A DNA stretch of 64,000 nt from Incurvaria masculella (GCA_946894095.1 OX335649.1:16510001-16574000), one strand, 5' to 3'; shown: positions 1-11,331, counted from the stretch's first letter. Program-made: numbers and translations. The notes: generated by a model from the sequence alone, not told the origin.

Positions 1-515
1 GTGCTAAGTATTGTACACATTGAAAAGGTCTACAGAAAACTCCGCGATGGTACATGTCTATGTCTTATGGATATCCCACAATAATTTTTTTTTGTCATTT
101 ACTTTTTACGACAAATAATGGCTAATTTTCAAAGCAATTTTAACCAATACAGCATTAATCCTTATTCAATTAAATTAAATAGACTGTTGATTTAATATAG
201 ATCTATATGGCCCTTTACACCATATGATTTAAATGAATATTTTCGAAGATTTTACAGATTTAAAAATTGCTGGCCGCCTATAAATAGTGCGTCGGAGGCC
301 GCGGTTCTCCATATACCATAAACTTTGAATTTAGCAGCGATCGGGCGCTCTCTAATATCTTATAATCATCTAATCATAATATCTAGGTTTTTTTTTATTT
401 ATAATATTTCAATGTATGAACTCTACGTAAAAAGGGTTTATTTGTGTATCATTGTGTCAAAATAATATTTTTTTAAATTATATTATGCCCGTGCAAAGCC
501 GGGACGGGCTGCTAG
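1..515 (+). mobile_element. Helitron, non-autonomous, 3' part (cut by window edge)
   Basis: The sequence matches the body and 3' end of the complete Helitron at 37844-38658. It ends in a hairpin whose arms are GCCCGT and ACGGGC, followed by CTAG at 512-515 and then T, the usual Helitron 3' terminus. The 5' end lies outside the window. The middle (about 268-300) differs from the other copy: it has a short AT-containing segment where the other copy carries a GC-rich block. No Rep/helicase coding sequence is present, so it depends on an autonomous relative. Confidence 0.85.
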
Positions 516-516
516 T

Positions 517-612
517 AGAATATATAATTCTCCGGCAATTAATATCCATCTTTTGACCAACCTGAATCCGTCTAGTCCGATAGGTACTATCTGAGGATTG
601 AAAAATCGGCCC
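517..612 (+). mobile_element. Right half of TA-flanked MITE (GGGCTGATTTTTCAAT family)
   Basis: This matches the right-hand half of the elements at 4555-4784 and 30551-30779 and ends in GATTGAAAAATCGGCCCT, the inverted terminal repeat. It begins directly after the Helitron's CTAG. Either the Helitron inserted in the MITE or the left half was lost. Confidence 0.6.
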
Positions 613-716
613 TCAATCAATTTTAGGTCATTGATTTTAGGCTAGTCACTGCTCATCATCAATTTACCAGGACGTCAGCATAATTGGAATATCTAGGGTC
701 AGCTTTGGTATAATTT

Positions 717-881
717 TAGGGTTCCGTACCCAAAGGGTGCCAAGGAACCCTATTACTAAGCCTCCGCTGTCCATCCGTCCGTCCGTCTGTCACAGGGCTG
801 TATCTCATGAACCGTAATAGGTAGGGAGCTGAAATTTTCACAGTGTGTATTTAATTTATTTTGCCGCTATAGCAACTGATG
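717..881 (+). repeat. GGTTCCGTACC repeat, left part only
   Basis: It starts TAGGGTTCCGTACCC, runs through a (CCGT)n tract and a conserved 'cagggctgtatctcatgaaccgtaatagg' block (cut here into its two conserved halves in other copies), and stops after the 'gccgctata' block. The right end with the GTGCGAGTCCGACTCGCAC palindrome is missing. The family is widespread in this window, with about a dozen copies. Confidence 0.75.
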
Positions 882-1460
882 GCGCGGATTAGGTCGCTGG
901 TTTTTTAAAGGTTCTTTACTTCTTCCTAAATCTATTTATTTCATTCTTATAGGTTTACAGGCTTATTGCGGTGACAGCTACGCCAAGGTTTGAGAGGAAG
1001 GACAATGGTAGGACTCACCCTGTAGCCGCGAACTCCAGGAGGTTCTGCTGGATCCGGAACTGTCCCAGTAGGAAGGTGGCCACCATACACGAATTGTCCT
1101 TGGATGAGCTGAAGACGAGGTGAAGCGAACAGGCACCAGAACTCACGTTTTTTGGTATTTTCTTATATAGGTATAGCGACGCGGAACGCGAGCGAGACCG
1201 TTGGCGGCGATAGCTTTTCGGTTACTCAGCGTTGAAATTCGAATTCAACTCATTCGCCGCGCTGTAGATGCTAGGTGAGACAGGTCTATGGGTAAAGCTG
1301 TATAGGAGTATGCAAGTGATAAGGATGGGGTACTTGTGTAGCGTCACAGCGATAAACCCATAAGCTAGTACCAAATTAAATTTATTTGAATCGGCCAAAC
1401 CAGCAACAAAAAGGTAAAATTTTAAAAAAAAATTAAAGGGATCCAAAAAATCGTGATTTT
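882..1460. other. No gene recognised
   Basis: About 580 bases of mixed composition between two copies of the same repeat. A block near 1005-1130 is slightly GC-richer and lacks a long open frame. I see no splice-bounded exon and no recognisable repeat. Confidence 0.4.
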
Positions 1461-1766
1461 TAGGGTTCCGTACCCAAAGGGTGAAAACGGAACCCTATTA
1501 CTAAGCCTCCGCAGTCCGTCCATCCGTCCGTCCGTCCGTCCGTCTGTCACAGGGCTGTATCTCATGAACCGTAATAGGTAGGCAGCTGAAATTTTTACAG
1601 AGTGAGTATTTATTTGGCCGCTATAACAAAAAATAGGCAAAATAAAAAATATATAAGAATTAAAGAAGGGCCCCATACAAAAAAACCTGATTTTGTTGTG
1701 TTAAATCTTGTACGATGGTACGGAACCCTCCGTGTGCGACTTCGACTCGCACTTGGCCGGTTTTTC
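1461..1766 (+). repeat. GGTTCCGTACC repeat, full length
   Basis: A complete ~300-bp copy. The left end is AGGGTTCCGTACCC, followed by a (CCGT)n tract, the 'ctcatgaaccgtaatagg' block, 'gccgctataac' and 'ggccccatacaaaaaaac'. An internal inverted copy of the left end (GATGGTACGGAACCCT) comes next, then the palindrome GTGCGACTTCGACTCGCAC (mutated here) and GGCCGG. T-runs flank both ends, as in most other copies. Confidence 0.85.
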
Positions 1767-2382
1767 TGTTACATCTTGTATATCCTGGTTCAATAAAGAA
1801 ACTATATAGAAATGGCGACTTGTACTTGCGAATCGCTTGCTATCTCGCTTACACTATATCGCTATCTTTACTCACACAGTGCGGTACCGACTGCAAAACA
1901 AAATATTAAATCAGAGCGCGCAATGATATGTACTCAGTTGCGTTGTTAGGTCGGTATAGTTTTTCACTAGTTGAACTGAACAGAAATATGAGTTCTAAAA
2001 ACCGCGGGAAGATTCTTTGTAGTGTCGTCCGTGAAATTGTGTTTAAGAGAGTCGTTATCCTGTCATATAACTACGGGCGATAATTGTTTACATGCTCTTA
2101 AAGGTTAACTATGTTTATGAAATTTTAGATTCTAAAATATTTTGTCAAAATGTACGTCTGTATTTTTATTTTTTGGGTACGGGAAATGTATGAATACTGG
2201 AACATTTTAATCAGTTTATTAAAAATCAACACTTTCCTTTAGTTTGTTGTATAACATTACTTCACAGGATTTGTTATAAAAAATCTAATAATGCATTTTT
2301 AGTTTTTATCCAAATCCGTGAGAGGAGTGATATTTTGAGTGTTATTCGCTATTTCTTATAGTTTCGGATCTAGCCCTTAAGG

Positions 2383-2700
2383 CCCACTGGAAAAGTTTGT
2401 CCTGTATACCTTTCAGTTTGGAAAATATTGATTGGCTAATAAGCATTAGAAAAAGTTGTCTATCTTTATGTTAGTTTTTTTACTGAAATTTTTTGACAGA
2501 TATTTACAAAAAATAAAAACAGATCGACCTAGAAAGAGGCTTTCTTAAGTCATTTACAAAAAAATAAAATATGTTAAGTTTTAGGGGTAGGGAAACTTTA
2601 GGTCCTGGAAGATGATTTCGCTAGTTTAATCGCAGTCGCCGTACAAAATTGTGCCTTTACAAATGGACAAAGAATGCATTTCTTAAAATTTTCAAATCAT
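2383..2700 (-). repeat. Dispersed AT-rich repeat (copy 1, inverted)
   Basis: It is similar in reverse orientation to 3300-3690 and 41340-41660. Shared landmarks are 'ggtagggaaac', 'tttacaaatggacaaagaa' and, near the other end, 'ttggctaataagcattag'. No terminal repeats or coding sequence are visible, and the class is unknown. Confidence 0.5.
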
Positions 2701-2923
2701 AGATTTCCTGTGACTTCTCGACAGCCTTAAGTTAATTACTTGGTTCAGTTGAATCTTCTGGAAATACATTTAAATGACCCACGGTTTTACTAACCTTTTC
2801 CTACATCCTGAACTAATACATTATAAGGAAATTTACTTTTTCGTACTAAACAGGTACGTCGCTTATTCCAAGTAATGTGATATGTATTTATGTTTAAGTG
2901 TACTTTAAGCAGTGCATAAGCCA

Positions 2924-3060
2924 GGCGATACAGCGGGGAAACGCTGCCTCCGTTATGGGGACAATGTCATCTGTTCCCATGGAAGAATATTTTAATTTGT
3001 GATAATGACTTTAATTTTTAGTTTCTTAATATTTTATCAAATAAAACTTCATTCTACCTT
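2924..3060 (+). repeat. LINE 3'-end-like repeat
   Basis: It contains 'gccaggcgatacagcgggg', 'aacgctgcctccgttatgg', 'gacaatgtcatctgttccc' and ends in an AT-rich tail with AATAAA-like sequence. The same stretch occurs inverted at 7556-7650, so it is a dispersed repeat. The arrangement resembles a non-LTR retrotransposon 3' UTR. No coding part is attached and the clade cannot be told. Confidence 0.5.
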
Positions 3061-3213
3061 AAAAAAAATGTTTAATGTATCGTGAAATATTACAAAAATC
3101 TTTAAACATAAATGTATACTTTGTAACAATATAATGCTGACCGTGCCGTCCATTGGACAAGTGCAAGCAGCCATTTCTATATATTTTCTTTAATGAACTG
3201 GCTTATACAATGA

Positions 3214-3262
3214 TATGGAACCTTTGGTGTGCGAGTCCGACTCGCACTTGGCAGGTTTTTAG
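3214..3262 (+). repeat. GGTTCCGTACC repeat, right end only
   Basis: Contains GGAACCTTTGGTGTGCGAG followed by the palindrome GTGCGAGTCCGACTCGCAC, TTGGCAGG and a T-run. It is a truncated right terminus. Confidence 0.75.
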
Positions 3263-3299
3263 TGTTGCACGTCTGTTAATTTTTAAAAGTTAAAAATTC

Positions 3300-3690
3300 A
3301 TATTCAAAACTTCGGTATCGAACTTTTCGTCAAGACGAAAGACCACCAGGGCAATTTTTAAGCCTAGTTTTAATTTTTGATATTTGAAAAATCATTTCTT
3401 TGTCCATGGGTCAAGGCACAGTTTTGCCCACCGATCACGAATTAAACTAGCGAAATATCGAGAACCAGGCCCTAACGGTTCCCTACCCCTAAAAGTTGTC
3501 AGAATTTAACTATATTTTAGAAGAAGTTATATGTTAACTATATAGAGAAAATTTGATTATATGTCCATATGTTTTTCTTTTTATGTACATATCTTCACTG
3601 TCCAATAAAAAATCTATAATGACAGTAAAAAAAGACCAACTTTTTCCAACGTTTATTAGCTTTTATTTTCCAGTCTAAAAGGTAAATAAA
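3300..3690 (+). repeat. Dispersed AT-rich repeat (copy 2)
   Basis: It is homologous to 41340-41660 (same strand) and 2383-2700 (opposite strand). Shared blocks include 'tttgtccatgggtcaaggc', 'aaactagcgaaatatcgag' and 'ccaacgtttattagc'. It directly follows a GGTTCCGTACC repeat end. The 41340 copy also lies beside that repeat, so the two may form one larger unit. Confidence 0.5.
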
Positions 3691-3710
3691 AAAAAAACAA
3701 TACATGCTGT

Positions 3711-3812
3711 TGTATTCAGAGTGGGCGTACTAATTATATTACGCGAACCGGTTTTGGTTAGGTCGGGTCTAATCTCGTACTACCTATGTTTCGACAGGTT
3801 CACTCTGAAAAC
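3711..3812 (+). mobile_element. Short MITE, GTATTCAGAGTGGGC ends (copy 1)
   Basis: About 100 bp with inverted ends TGTATTCAGAGTGGGC and CACTCTGAAAAC. The interior resembles copies at 15162-15282 and 62207-62318, including 'ggttttggttaggtcggg' and 'tttcgacaggt'. No coding capacity. Confidence 0.6.
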
Positions 3813-4164
3813 AAACTGATACAGTCTTGACAATATATTATAAATTAAAAAAAAATAGAAAATCCCGTAAAACATTTAAAGCATGTTAAATTGATAGGGT
3901 AACGACCGTCTTAAATATGATTTCATTAATTAGCCAAAAGACGTGCCTTGGCAGAACGTAAGCGTACAGATCGGTGCGCGTAACGTTCTTGAATATTTCG
4001 GTCAATGCTAGCTCACTGCAAAAGTAGGTTTTCTAGATAAGGGCGTAAATTATTTATGTGGAAACGGTTAGGCATTTAGCTTAATTAATTTAGTGTGCCC
4101 GGGGTTATCGCAGCTTCGTGCCGTATCTTTTGCCTTGTAGGTATTTGGTGCAAGAACTCTATAT

Positions 4165-4501
4165 ACATACAATATTCACTTTCGCCCAATGAACCTGCAA
4201 GTTAACGGATTAAATAAATCATTATTTACACACACAAACAAAGAAGACGGACCATGTATGTATGTATGTATTTATTTATCAGTTGATTAAGGCTTAATTT
4301 TTCAATGGTCTAATGAACAGTCAGATAACTATTCGATGGACATACAATATTCACTTTCGCTCAATGAACCTGCAATTTGACGGATTTAATAAATAATTAT
4401 GTACATACACAAACAAAGAAGACATACCATGTGTATGTTATTTATAAGTTGATTACGGGTTAATTTCAGTCTAATGAACAGTCAGATAACTATTCGATGG
4501 A
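4165..4501 (+). repeat. Local direct duplication, ~170-bp unit
   Basis: The segment 4165-4337 is repeated at about 4340-4501. Both contain 'catacaatattcactttcg', 'caatgaacctgcaa', 'cacaaacaaagaagac' and 'cagtcagataactattcga'. Each unit ends in a fragment of the GGGCTGATTTTTCAAT MITE, so the duplication included part of that element. A (TATG)n tract lies in the first unit. Confidence 0.7.
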
Positions 4502-4554
4502 TCTATTTACGCCTCTGCGTATCCATCCGTTATAGTAAGTCCATATTATTATTA

Positions 4555-4784
4555 GGGCTGATTTTTCAATAGTCAGATAAACAGCCAGATAGCTATTCGA
4601 CGGATTTATTTACGCCTCTGCTTATCCATCCGATAAAGTAAGTCAATATGTTTATTGGTAAAATTACAGGCAGATAATTGTGACAGAAGATATAATTCTC
4701 CATTAAATACTACCCGTCTTTTGACAAACGTAAATTTGTACTACCAGTCCGATAAGTGCTATCTGATGATTGCAAAATCTGCCC
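4555..4784 (+). mobile_element. TA-flanked MITE (GGGCTGATTTTTCAAT), full copy 1
   Basis: It starts GGGCTGATTTTTCAATAGTC and ends with the near-inverse GATTGCAAAATCTGCCC. A TA lies outside each end (4553-4554 and 4785-4786), which fits a Tc1/mariner-type target duplication. It is 230 bp and non-coding. The second full copy is 30551-30779. Confidence 0.65.
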
Positions 4785-5197
4785 TAACATAGGCAGCATA
4801 TGTTGATGCGTCTAAATCGATAATCGTCTAAATCGTAAATGATTAACTTGAATTTTTTTACATTAAGTGGTCGAAAACCGCTTATATAGCGGTTTTCAAA
4901 GCGATTTTATTGACAAAAATATTCCGAAGCATAGTATTTAAATTAAGGTAAGGCTTTTAAAACCGTTTTCTAGACTCTGGATTCCTGTTTCCTGATTACG
5001 GAATTCCAGGGTTAGGCCTGCTGATCCTGCGCTAATGAATTTTTTTCCTGAATTAATGAAATCCTTTAAATCTTACACTATAAAATACTACATATCAAAT
5101 ATGTATATGAAATACCTATCGCCAGGAGAGAAAATATCTATTATCATGCAGCAGATAATACTTGTAAATCCTGCTTTTCGCTTTTAAAACTGCGGAA

Positions 5198-5242
5198 GTT
5201 TTTTTTTATGCGACCTGACATGGATGGCTAATACCACAATAT
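5198..5242 (-). repeat. SINE 3'-tail fragment
   Basis: The strand-reversed tail of the SINE body: a T-run, then TATGCGACCTGACATGGATG and GCTAATACCAC. The rest of the SINE is absent, as expected of 5'-truncated retroposition or later decay. Confidence 0.65.
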
Positions 5243-5787
5243 AACATATTTATTTTTATTTAATGCATCACAAAGCCTATCTCATAAAATGAAACGATAT
5301 CTACAACAGTCGTCTCGATATGACAAATAAGAGTCATTATAGTCCGAACCTAAATTGGCGTTGTGTTAAGCACAGTATGAGTATATTCAAAACTTAAAAT
5401 GTGAAATCACCAAAAAAGTGTCTTCGAAAGGGTTAAACATCTAGAATGGTATCATTTGGAAGCGTTCTTAATCCTCCAGTATATATTTTTTTATTTGTTA
5501 GATATCCCCTTTTGTTTTAGAGAAGTTTAAGATTCTTTGAAAATGTCCTAAATGAAACGGAAAAATAATGGCGTTTATTTTTTATTTATTTATTATGGTT
5601 ACAAAACAGAGTTATACACATATGAAACAAAATAATATGCACACCTTTAATATTTAGTTTTTTCACGTTCTCTTTAATAAAGAAAATATGTTAACATTTT
5701 ACACGGAGTTTTGTAGTGCTTTCCGTAACGCATCTTGGTACTTTTTTTATTTCTCGACCTTAATAAACTGAGGACGCTAACCGCCCC

Positions 5788-6016
5788 GCAGTGCGATTAC
5801 GAATCAAGAAACGGGGGAGGTCGGTTGCATCTGACAGCTATTCCAAAAACGAAATGGAAACACCGGCAACCGCAGTGCGATAACGAGGCGTGAAATGAGG
5901 TGTAGGTGCGGTTAGTACAACAAACTGACATATTTTGTACTCGAAAGCCGTCATTTTGCTGTCAATTTGGGGTAGGTGCGGAACCTACACCTCATGCCGC
6001 GCTTCGTAATCGCACG
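5788..6016 (+). mobile_element. MITE with CAGTGCGATTACGAA ends (copy 1, two left ends)
   Basis: The left end is GCAGTGCGATTACGAA and the right end TTCGTAATCGCAC is its inverse. A second left end (CGCAGTGCGATAACGAG) occurs at about 5869 in the same direction. This suggests one copy inserted in another or a tandem duplication. A related copy is at 23590-23972. Confidence 0.6.
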
Positions 6017-6028
6017 GCCGGTCGCACT

Positions 6029-7555
6029 TTTCTAGATAACGGGTGATCGAAAGAGCACATTCAATACTAAAAACAAAAAAGTGGCGAAGTTTCTTTGTTA
6101 TTACTAATGCCCTGTTTCATATTGTAATTTTATTTGTTGATTTTTCCTACGCGGGGTACCTAATAGACACAATAAACAATATATGTAGATAAAAGCCATG
6201 TAATCATTTGTTCATACACAACTTATCACATGTGTTATAAAGTTTTTTCCATCAGAAGAACAGTTCTTTAAGTTATTTTTATTTTCTATTGTAATGCTTT
6301 CCTAGGACAGCATGGATTCGTGCAGTGAATATTGTACACATTCGACATTCCTCAACGTAAGCTAAAACAATAGCTCATACCATAGGCGCAGGAATGTCGG
6401 CACCTACACGTATATAATATTGTAAAACATAATTTGTATCTTCTCGACAAGTACTCACATTGGGTTTTTGCAGTTGGACTTATGCAGTATTTGGCGTGCG
6501 CACATTTGTAAATCTAAGAAGTCAAAGGACAATGCCGAAATCAAAATCGCATTAAAGAGTACATTCACAAAGACCGATTCCAATAGGAAAACATGTGATT
6601 GAAAATTAAAAATAATATTTTTCAATTACTAATTAATGAAAGTCCCAGCGGACAAGGATAATTATTTAAAAAAAAATCACAACATGTTGTTCTCAGTGTT
6701 GTCAGATGTTGCGTATTTTCGCTGTAATAGGTAACGACATTTGAATCCTATCTTGCGATTTCAGCTAAATGATTAATGTCACAGTCGTTAATCTGCAATA
6801 AAAATCTAAACTAAATACACTCCGTGTATAGTAAAATGAATTATGTTACTAATAAAATGTTTTATTATTATACTTCCGGTTTAATTTTGGTCTATATTTC
6901 TATACCAATATCTGGCAGCTCCGACCGCGACATGGCGTCATCATGACAGATTGTGTGTATGTATCAAGGTAAAGATCGGTCAGTACGTCTTCAATAGTTT
7001 ACGGAGAACCGACTGGCGCTGCCATAGCTTTAATATTTTCCTTTAGATCGGAAGGAAAAGGCTATCAGCCAGATCAATTTATTTTAGGTTTACAACCATA
7101 CTGTTCGATCATAGCATACTGATTTCGCTTCCTCTACAAACATACACGTTTGCAATTATTCGTCAACTACTATTTTAATTATAATTTTACTTAAATGGCT
7201 TTTTCGTAATTAATAGAAAAAATATATTTATGGTTCTATGCTGAAAGTCCTTGCCTTTCCGTGTGAACAAAGACACAAAAAGAAGTAACATTTCACAAGA
7301 CTAAACTCAAATATGCATTTTTAAAAGTGTCTGACGGGTTATTCCTGCTGTGAAAGTAAAGTAAACCATATTAATTATTGTGTGAAGCATGTGAGTTTGG
7401 TTGATACGGTATCGTTTAAGTAGTAGCGCTTTTCTGGCCCATAGTAATATCGGCAATGTCCTTTGAAAATAGTGTCGAAACTGGTTGTAGTTGTATAGAA
7501 CGCTTTTTTTAACGCGCGTACTTGTTTAGAAGAAGAAACTTGGAATTATGACAAA
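6029..7555. other. No gene recognised (AT-rich)
   Basis: About 1.5 kb of low-GC sequence without an open frame longer than about 60 codons and without a repeat I can match elsewhere in the window. Confidence 0.4.
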
Positions 7556-7650
7556 AAAAAACATTAAGTTTAACACTCTAAAAATTAAAGTCATTATCAC
7601 AAATAAAAATATTCTTCCATGGGGACAGATGACATTGTCCCCATAACGGA
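7556..7650 (-). repeat. LINE 3'-end-like repeat, inverted copy
   Basis: Reverse complement of 2924-3060, including 'ccatggggacagatgacat' and 'tgtccccataacggagg'. The orientation is opposite to the first copy. Confidence 0.5.
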
Positions 7651-7785
7651 GGAGTTTAACATGCATTGTACCAAACGCAGACTCATTTATTTTATTCGAC
7701 ACTTTAAGGGCCTTTATTATTAAAGTGCTGATTATCTTGTGCTGGCATCGATTGCGAAGATGGTAAGAAAGACCCTTTTAGACTA

Positions 7786-8331
7786 GGAGGTCGCGACAAA
7801 AATGGTAACGATAACGTAAATGACTGAAACTGGATTCACGGGATAAAGACCAACTCTCTGAAGCTAAATGTGATAGTCTGCCTGTTTCAAGTGGTTGCGT
7901 TACGTAGATAAGGCGCCTGATAAAGTTATTATTGTGACAAAAAATATTTATGATAAGGTAAATGGATGCAAATAACGAAGCATGAAAGTATCAGTACATA
8001 CTTGCTTAGCAATACAAAAACTGAACAAATATTCGGTTGCATTTCGTAGTTATAGGCGATTTATGTTACAGATATAACTTAAGGTATATTTAAGTATTTA
8101 ATTATAAAACCGACTCGTTATTGTTGTATAATTAATAGGTATCAATGTTTCCAGACAATCAGTATATTAATCAGCAGGTACATACCAGCATCTATTTTAT
8201 ATAGCCAATCTAGATAACGCAACCACTTGGCGCAGGCAGACCGACATATTTAGCATCAGAGGGTTGGTCTCTAACATGTGAACCCAGATTCAGCCATTTA
8301 CCTTATCGTGAACAAAAATGTCGTGACCTCC
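7786..8331. mobile_element. Foldback element, ~130-bp inverted arms
   Basis: The left arm begins GGAGGTCGCGACAAAAATGG. The right arm ends with the near-inverse ACAAAAATGTCGTGACCTCC. Similarity between arms continues for about 130 bp, including 'aacgtaaatgactgaaac' and 'ggttgcgttacgtagat'. The spacer is AT-rich. A shorter relative lies at 59951-60177. No protein is encoded, so it is a non-autonomous element with long terminal inverted repeats. Confidence 0.7.
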
Positions 8332-8840
8332 CGGAATATTTAATGTGAGGATAAACTAATCAATACTTGGTGGAAGAGACCCTTACAGCGTTATGTCACA
8401 TGCATTGAGCGACATTTTACCTTAGTGACCGTTGACATCTAAAAGGGAGGGGCATGCGACCAGTACATATTCGAAACGTATTAAATCTCTATTCAAAATT
8501 TAAATGTCTCCACGCTGTCAGCCGAGAGCGCGGATGCTTTGTATTTCGAGTGACACGTTGGGCGAACTATGTGATAGCAATAAAACGTGGGGCATTCTGA
8601 GCGGTTTACGAGTAATAATAATGTAGGTAGGCCTCTTAAGAAAGTTTTATGAGGTCGAAGATGCGACTTTTGTGAGTCGATCGTATGTACTTTTAGTCAC
8701 CAAATAGCTATGTACATAGCTTGCGAAAATCTGCTAGCATCAATGTATACATAAAATAAATGTTTATGTTCCTATCTTTGTATAGTTAACCAAATTTTTT
8801 AATATTGTTTTCGGTGGCATAATCTGTGTCAAATATAATT
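8332..8840. other. No gene recognised
   Basis: About 500 bp of mixed composition with no repeat recognised and no convincing exon. Confidence 0.35.
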
Positions 8841-8949
8841 TTGAGTCTGTGACTGGCAGGCTCTCACTTGGTTGGAAAAGCTGTAGTTATGGGCTGAAGC
8901 CCTTGTTTGGTTACTTGGCTAGATCTCCCCAATGGTATAGTATTTGCAG

Positions 8950-9050
8950 GCAAGTTTGCAGAGTTTTGCTATGCTGTATAATCGAGGCTCGTCATCCGAC
9001 TGGCCAATCAGTTCACCATGTCTGGTACCGTCGATGCACCAACAATTGAG
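8950..9050 (+). repeat. Diverged local duplicate, copy 1
   Basis: Shares 'gcaagtttg', 'tgactggccaatcagttcac' and 'gatgcaccaac' spacing with 9308-9415. The match is patchy, so this is an old duplication or two members of an unknown repeat. Confidence 0.4.
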
Positions 9051-9307
9051 TAGGTCCATTAAATACTTACTTAAACGATAACTTATTTATCTATCTACTT
9101 ATCGTTTTTACTGTTGTGTTTGTGCTGTCTATTTCTGTTTGCAAAAAACCCCTTTTATTTCGGTCACCGCGAATTTATGTTTAACTGTGTTTACTTACAT
9201 AGGTATGTGTAGTCGTTATATTAAAAGTTACCTTCTGTATCATGTAACGTGAGAAGCCCTTGTCAAGGCTACTTAGGAGCACCTCAAGGGCGCTGGCTGG
9301 TTACGGG

Positions 9308-9415
9308 CAAGTTTGTTAAGTGTGTGTGTGACTTGTTTAACTACGCGAGCGCCATCTTCCGCTGACTGGCCAATCGGCTCACCATGCCGAGGTAACGTCC
9401 ACCCACCAACGACAG
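9308..9415 (+). repeat. Diverged local duplicate, copy 2
   Basis: Counterpart of 8950-9050: 'gcaagtttg', 'tgactggccaatcggctcac' and 'cacccaccaac' appear in the same order. The family is not recognised. Confidence 0.4.
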
Positions 9416-9419
9416 TGAG

Positions 9420-10398
9420 TGAAAACGTTTGTCTGACACCGTGGTTACACTGTATTTGGATTTATTATGTAGAACCAAATTATTCAATTAAAAGGTTGTA
9501 GTCGCGACATGGAACCCTGAGAACTCGAATTGCTTAGATCTACATATTTACAAATATAAGCGTAATAGAATGCAAACAAATAGAAGTGTCATAGCGCTGC
9601 TCAGGTTTGAGATACATAGTTAGTCGTTACTTGAACTAAGACTATCAAAAAAGAATAATACTGCTAAAGGTGACATTTCGTGCATACTAAATGTATCAGT
9701 GACGTTTAAAGGTAGTACTGTTAGTTACTTTAGTTTTACTTCCGTCTATCTATCTTAACTTGACCTGAGTCTCTCTACTAGCAGTTTACGAGTGACTAAT
9801 CGACATGTAGACCGGTCGCTGCCTTGCAACTCATGACTCATCCTACAAGCTCCGGCGTCATCGTGTTCCATCTCTAGATCTATTCTGCCTACCTGCCTAC
9901 GACTCCCACCTTCATGCAGCAAGATGCACAATAATCGAAACGAAATAAAGGACAAAAGTGTTGCAAATTCTTTCGAACGACTGCAGAGCAGCCAGTCTAC
10001 AAATGTTTGTGATTAAAACAAGGAAATTAAAACTTATCATTTTAAAAATAAGAATCAATGTCTTGCGGTTCGGCGGCGTGGTATGACCGTTATAGGCGCG
10101 CGTCACAAATCGCTCGCAGAGACGTCACCGGTAGCATCGTCTCGCAGACGTTCGAATTTCGAATCCATCAAGAGTGGTTCAACGACCAATCGATAATTCG
10201 TTGGATGGCTTCACGGAAATAGCAAATCGAATAGTTTCGTTGTGCGTAGCAAACAATGGGTTCTGAGTGGGCGCTTAAGTACAAAACGATCGGTACCTAC
10301 GTCTCCTTCTTTGTCTAGCATTCCTTAGTTAGTTATATCTTTCTTATCTTTCTTGGGTTTTGCAATGCTAGGAACACATTTTGTTCTCAGGCGCACGG
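9420..10398. other. No gene recognised; moderately GC-rich patch at its right
   Basis: No long open frame. The stretch around 10060-10230 is richer in CG dinucleotides and contains a CCAAT-type and an ATCGATA-type motif. It could be regulatory, but nothing downstream supports a gene. Confidence 0.3.
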
Positions 10399-10443
10399 AT
10401 CCCCTTACTTATGGCCGGGAAGCGTGGCCATAAGTAAGGGGAT
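10399..10443. repeat. Perfect 18-bp inverted repeat (hairpin)
   Basis: The arms 10399-10416 (ATCCCCTTACTTATGGCC) and 10426-10443 are exact reverse complements with a 9-base loop. The surroundings are single-copy in the window and no target duplication is seen. Confidence 0.85.
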
Positions 10444-10770
10444 TGAAATATCGTTGAAACATACTCTTAATTTGCACATTTCTTGTCGGAATATCGAGCT
10501 AGATGTCTGAGATGCAAGTCTTAATTCGATAATATGAAACAGTTCTAGTGTTTATTTTGGCACTCCGAGTAAAAATATGTAAATTTTCCTACATTTGTGT
10601 TGAGAAGAGGTTTGTCGGTATCGGGAGAGGTGATTCCGCACGCAATCTTAAAAACTCTCACGTAGTCGCTATAGATATCCTGCAAATCTTTAAAAACCGT
10701 CTACTAACCCTTTAGTTGTTTCTTATATGTTTTGTTCAATTAAATCTCGTCCCTTTTCCACATGACATTC

Positions 10771-10795
10771 CCTAACCTAACCTAACCTAACCTGA
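10771..10795 (-). repeat. Short telomere-like (CCTAA)n tract
   Basis: Four exact CCTAA units followed by CCTGA. TTAGG is the canonical insect telomere repeat. With only four units this is an interstitial motif, not a telomere. Confidence 0.7.
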
Positions 10796-11079
10796 CTGTG
10801 CGAGAAGATTGACACTAATCAGAGAAATGATGAAGTCACTAGTGATATTAAAAATAACATCGAGCTTTGGAACTACGACTGCGACATTATTCACATGATT
10901 AGGTCAGGCAGTTAAAAGAGCTGGCGCTGCGCCAACTCCGGGCAAGTTCGTGGTATTATTTCCGAATGCGACCTTGTTGAAAGAGCATCCTTCTGTCCCA
11001 CGCCACTTTCTATTTATATCTCAGCAACCTTTGGATTAGAGCTTCGGACCAGACATGCTGTCTGGTTTTTGTCAGCCTC

Positions 11080-11331
11080 GGTAGCGCGGTGGCGCGACGC
11101 CTAGCCGCTCGATAATCGAGGTGACGCAACTCTGAACACCGTCGGGTTCTCGATGCGTTGAGGCTGGCCGTGGTTCGGATTACCTTCCTTGCTAGGTAGG
11201 TAATCCCGCCCGAGTTGGTACCATCGCATTGGCCGAAAGACGGGTCGAAGCGGCAATGAAAATTATCCGTGTTTTCGATCCAGTTCAATGTTATTGATAG
11301 CTAATATTAGGATCGTTCCTGGCATTACACC
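11080..11331 (+). mobile_element. SINE, 5S-like head, old copy
   Basis: The head starts GTCAGCCTCGGTAGCGCGGT and is followed by 'gcgcgacgcctagccgctc', 'gaggtgacgcaactctgaa' and 'gaggctggccgtggttcgg', then the common body 'aatcccgcccgagttggtac', 'catcgcattgg', 'gtcgaagcggcaatgaaaa' and 'tccagttcaatg'. It decays before the tail. Several indels separate it from the full copy at 52268-52645. Confidence 0.7.

Noticed and set aside
10771..10795. Telomere end
   Set aside because: Only four units, in the middle of unrelated sequence.
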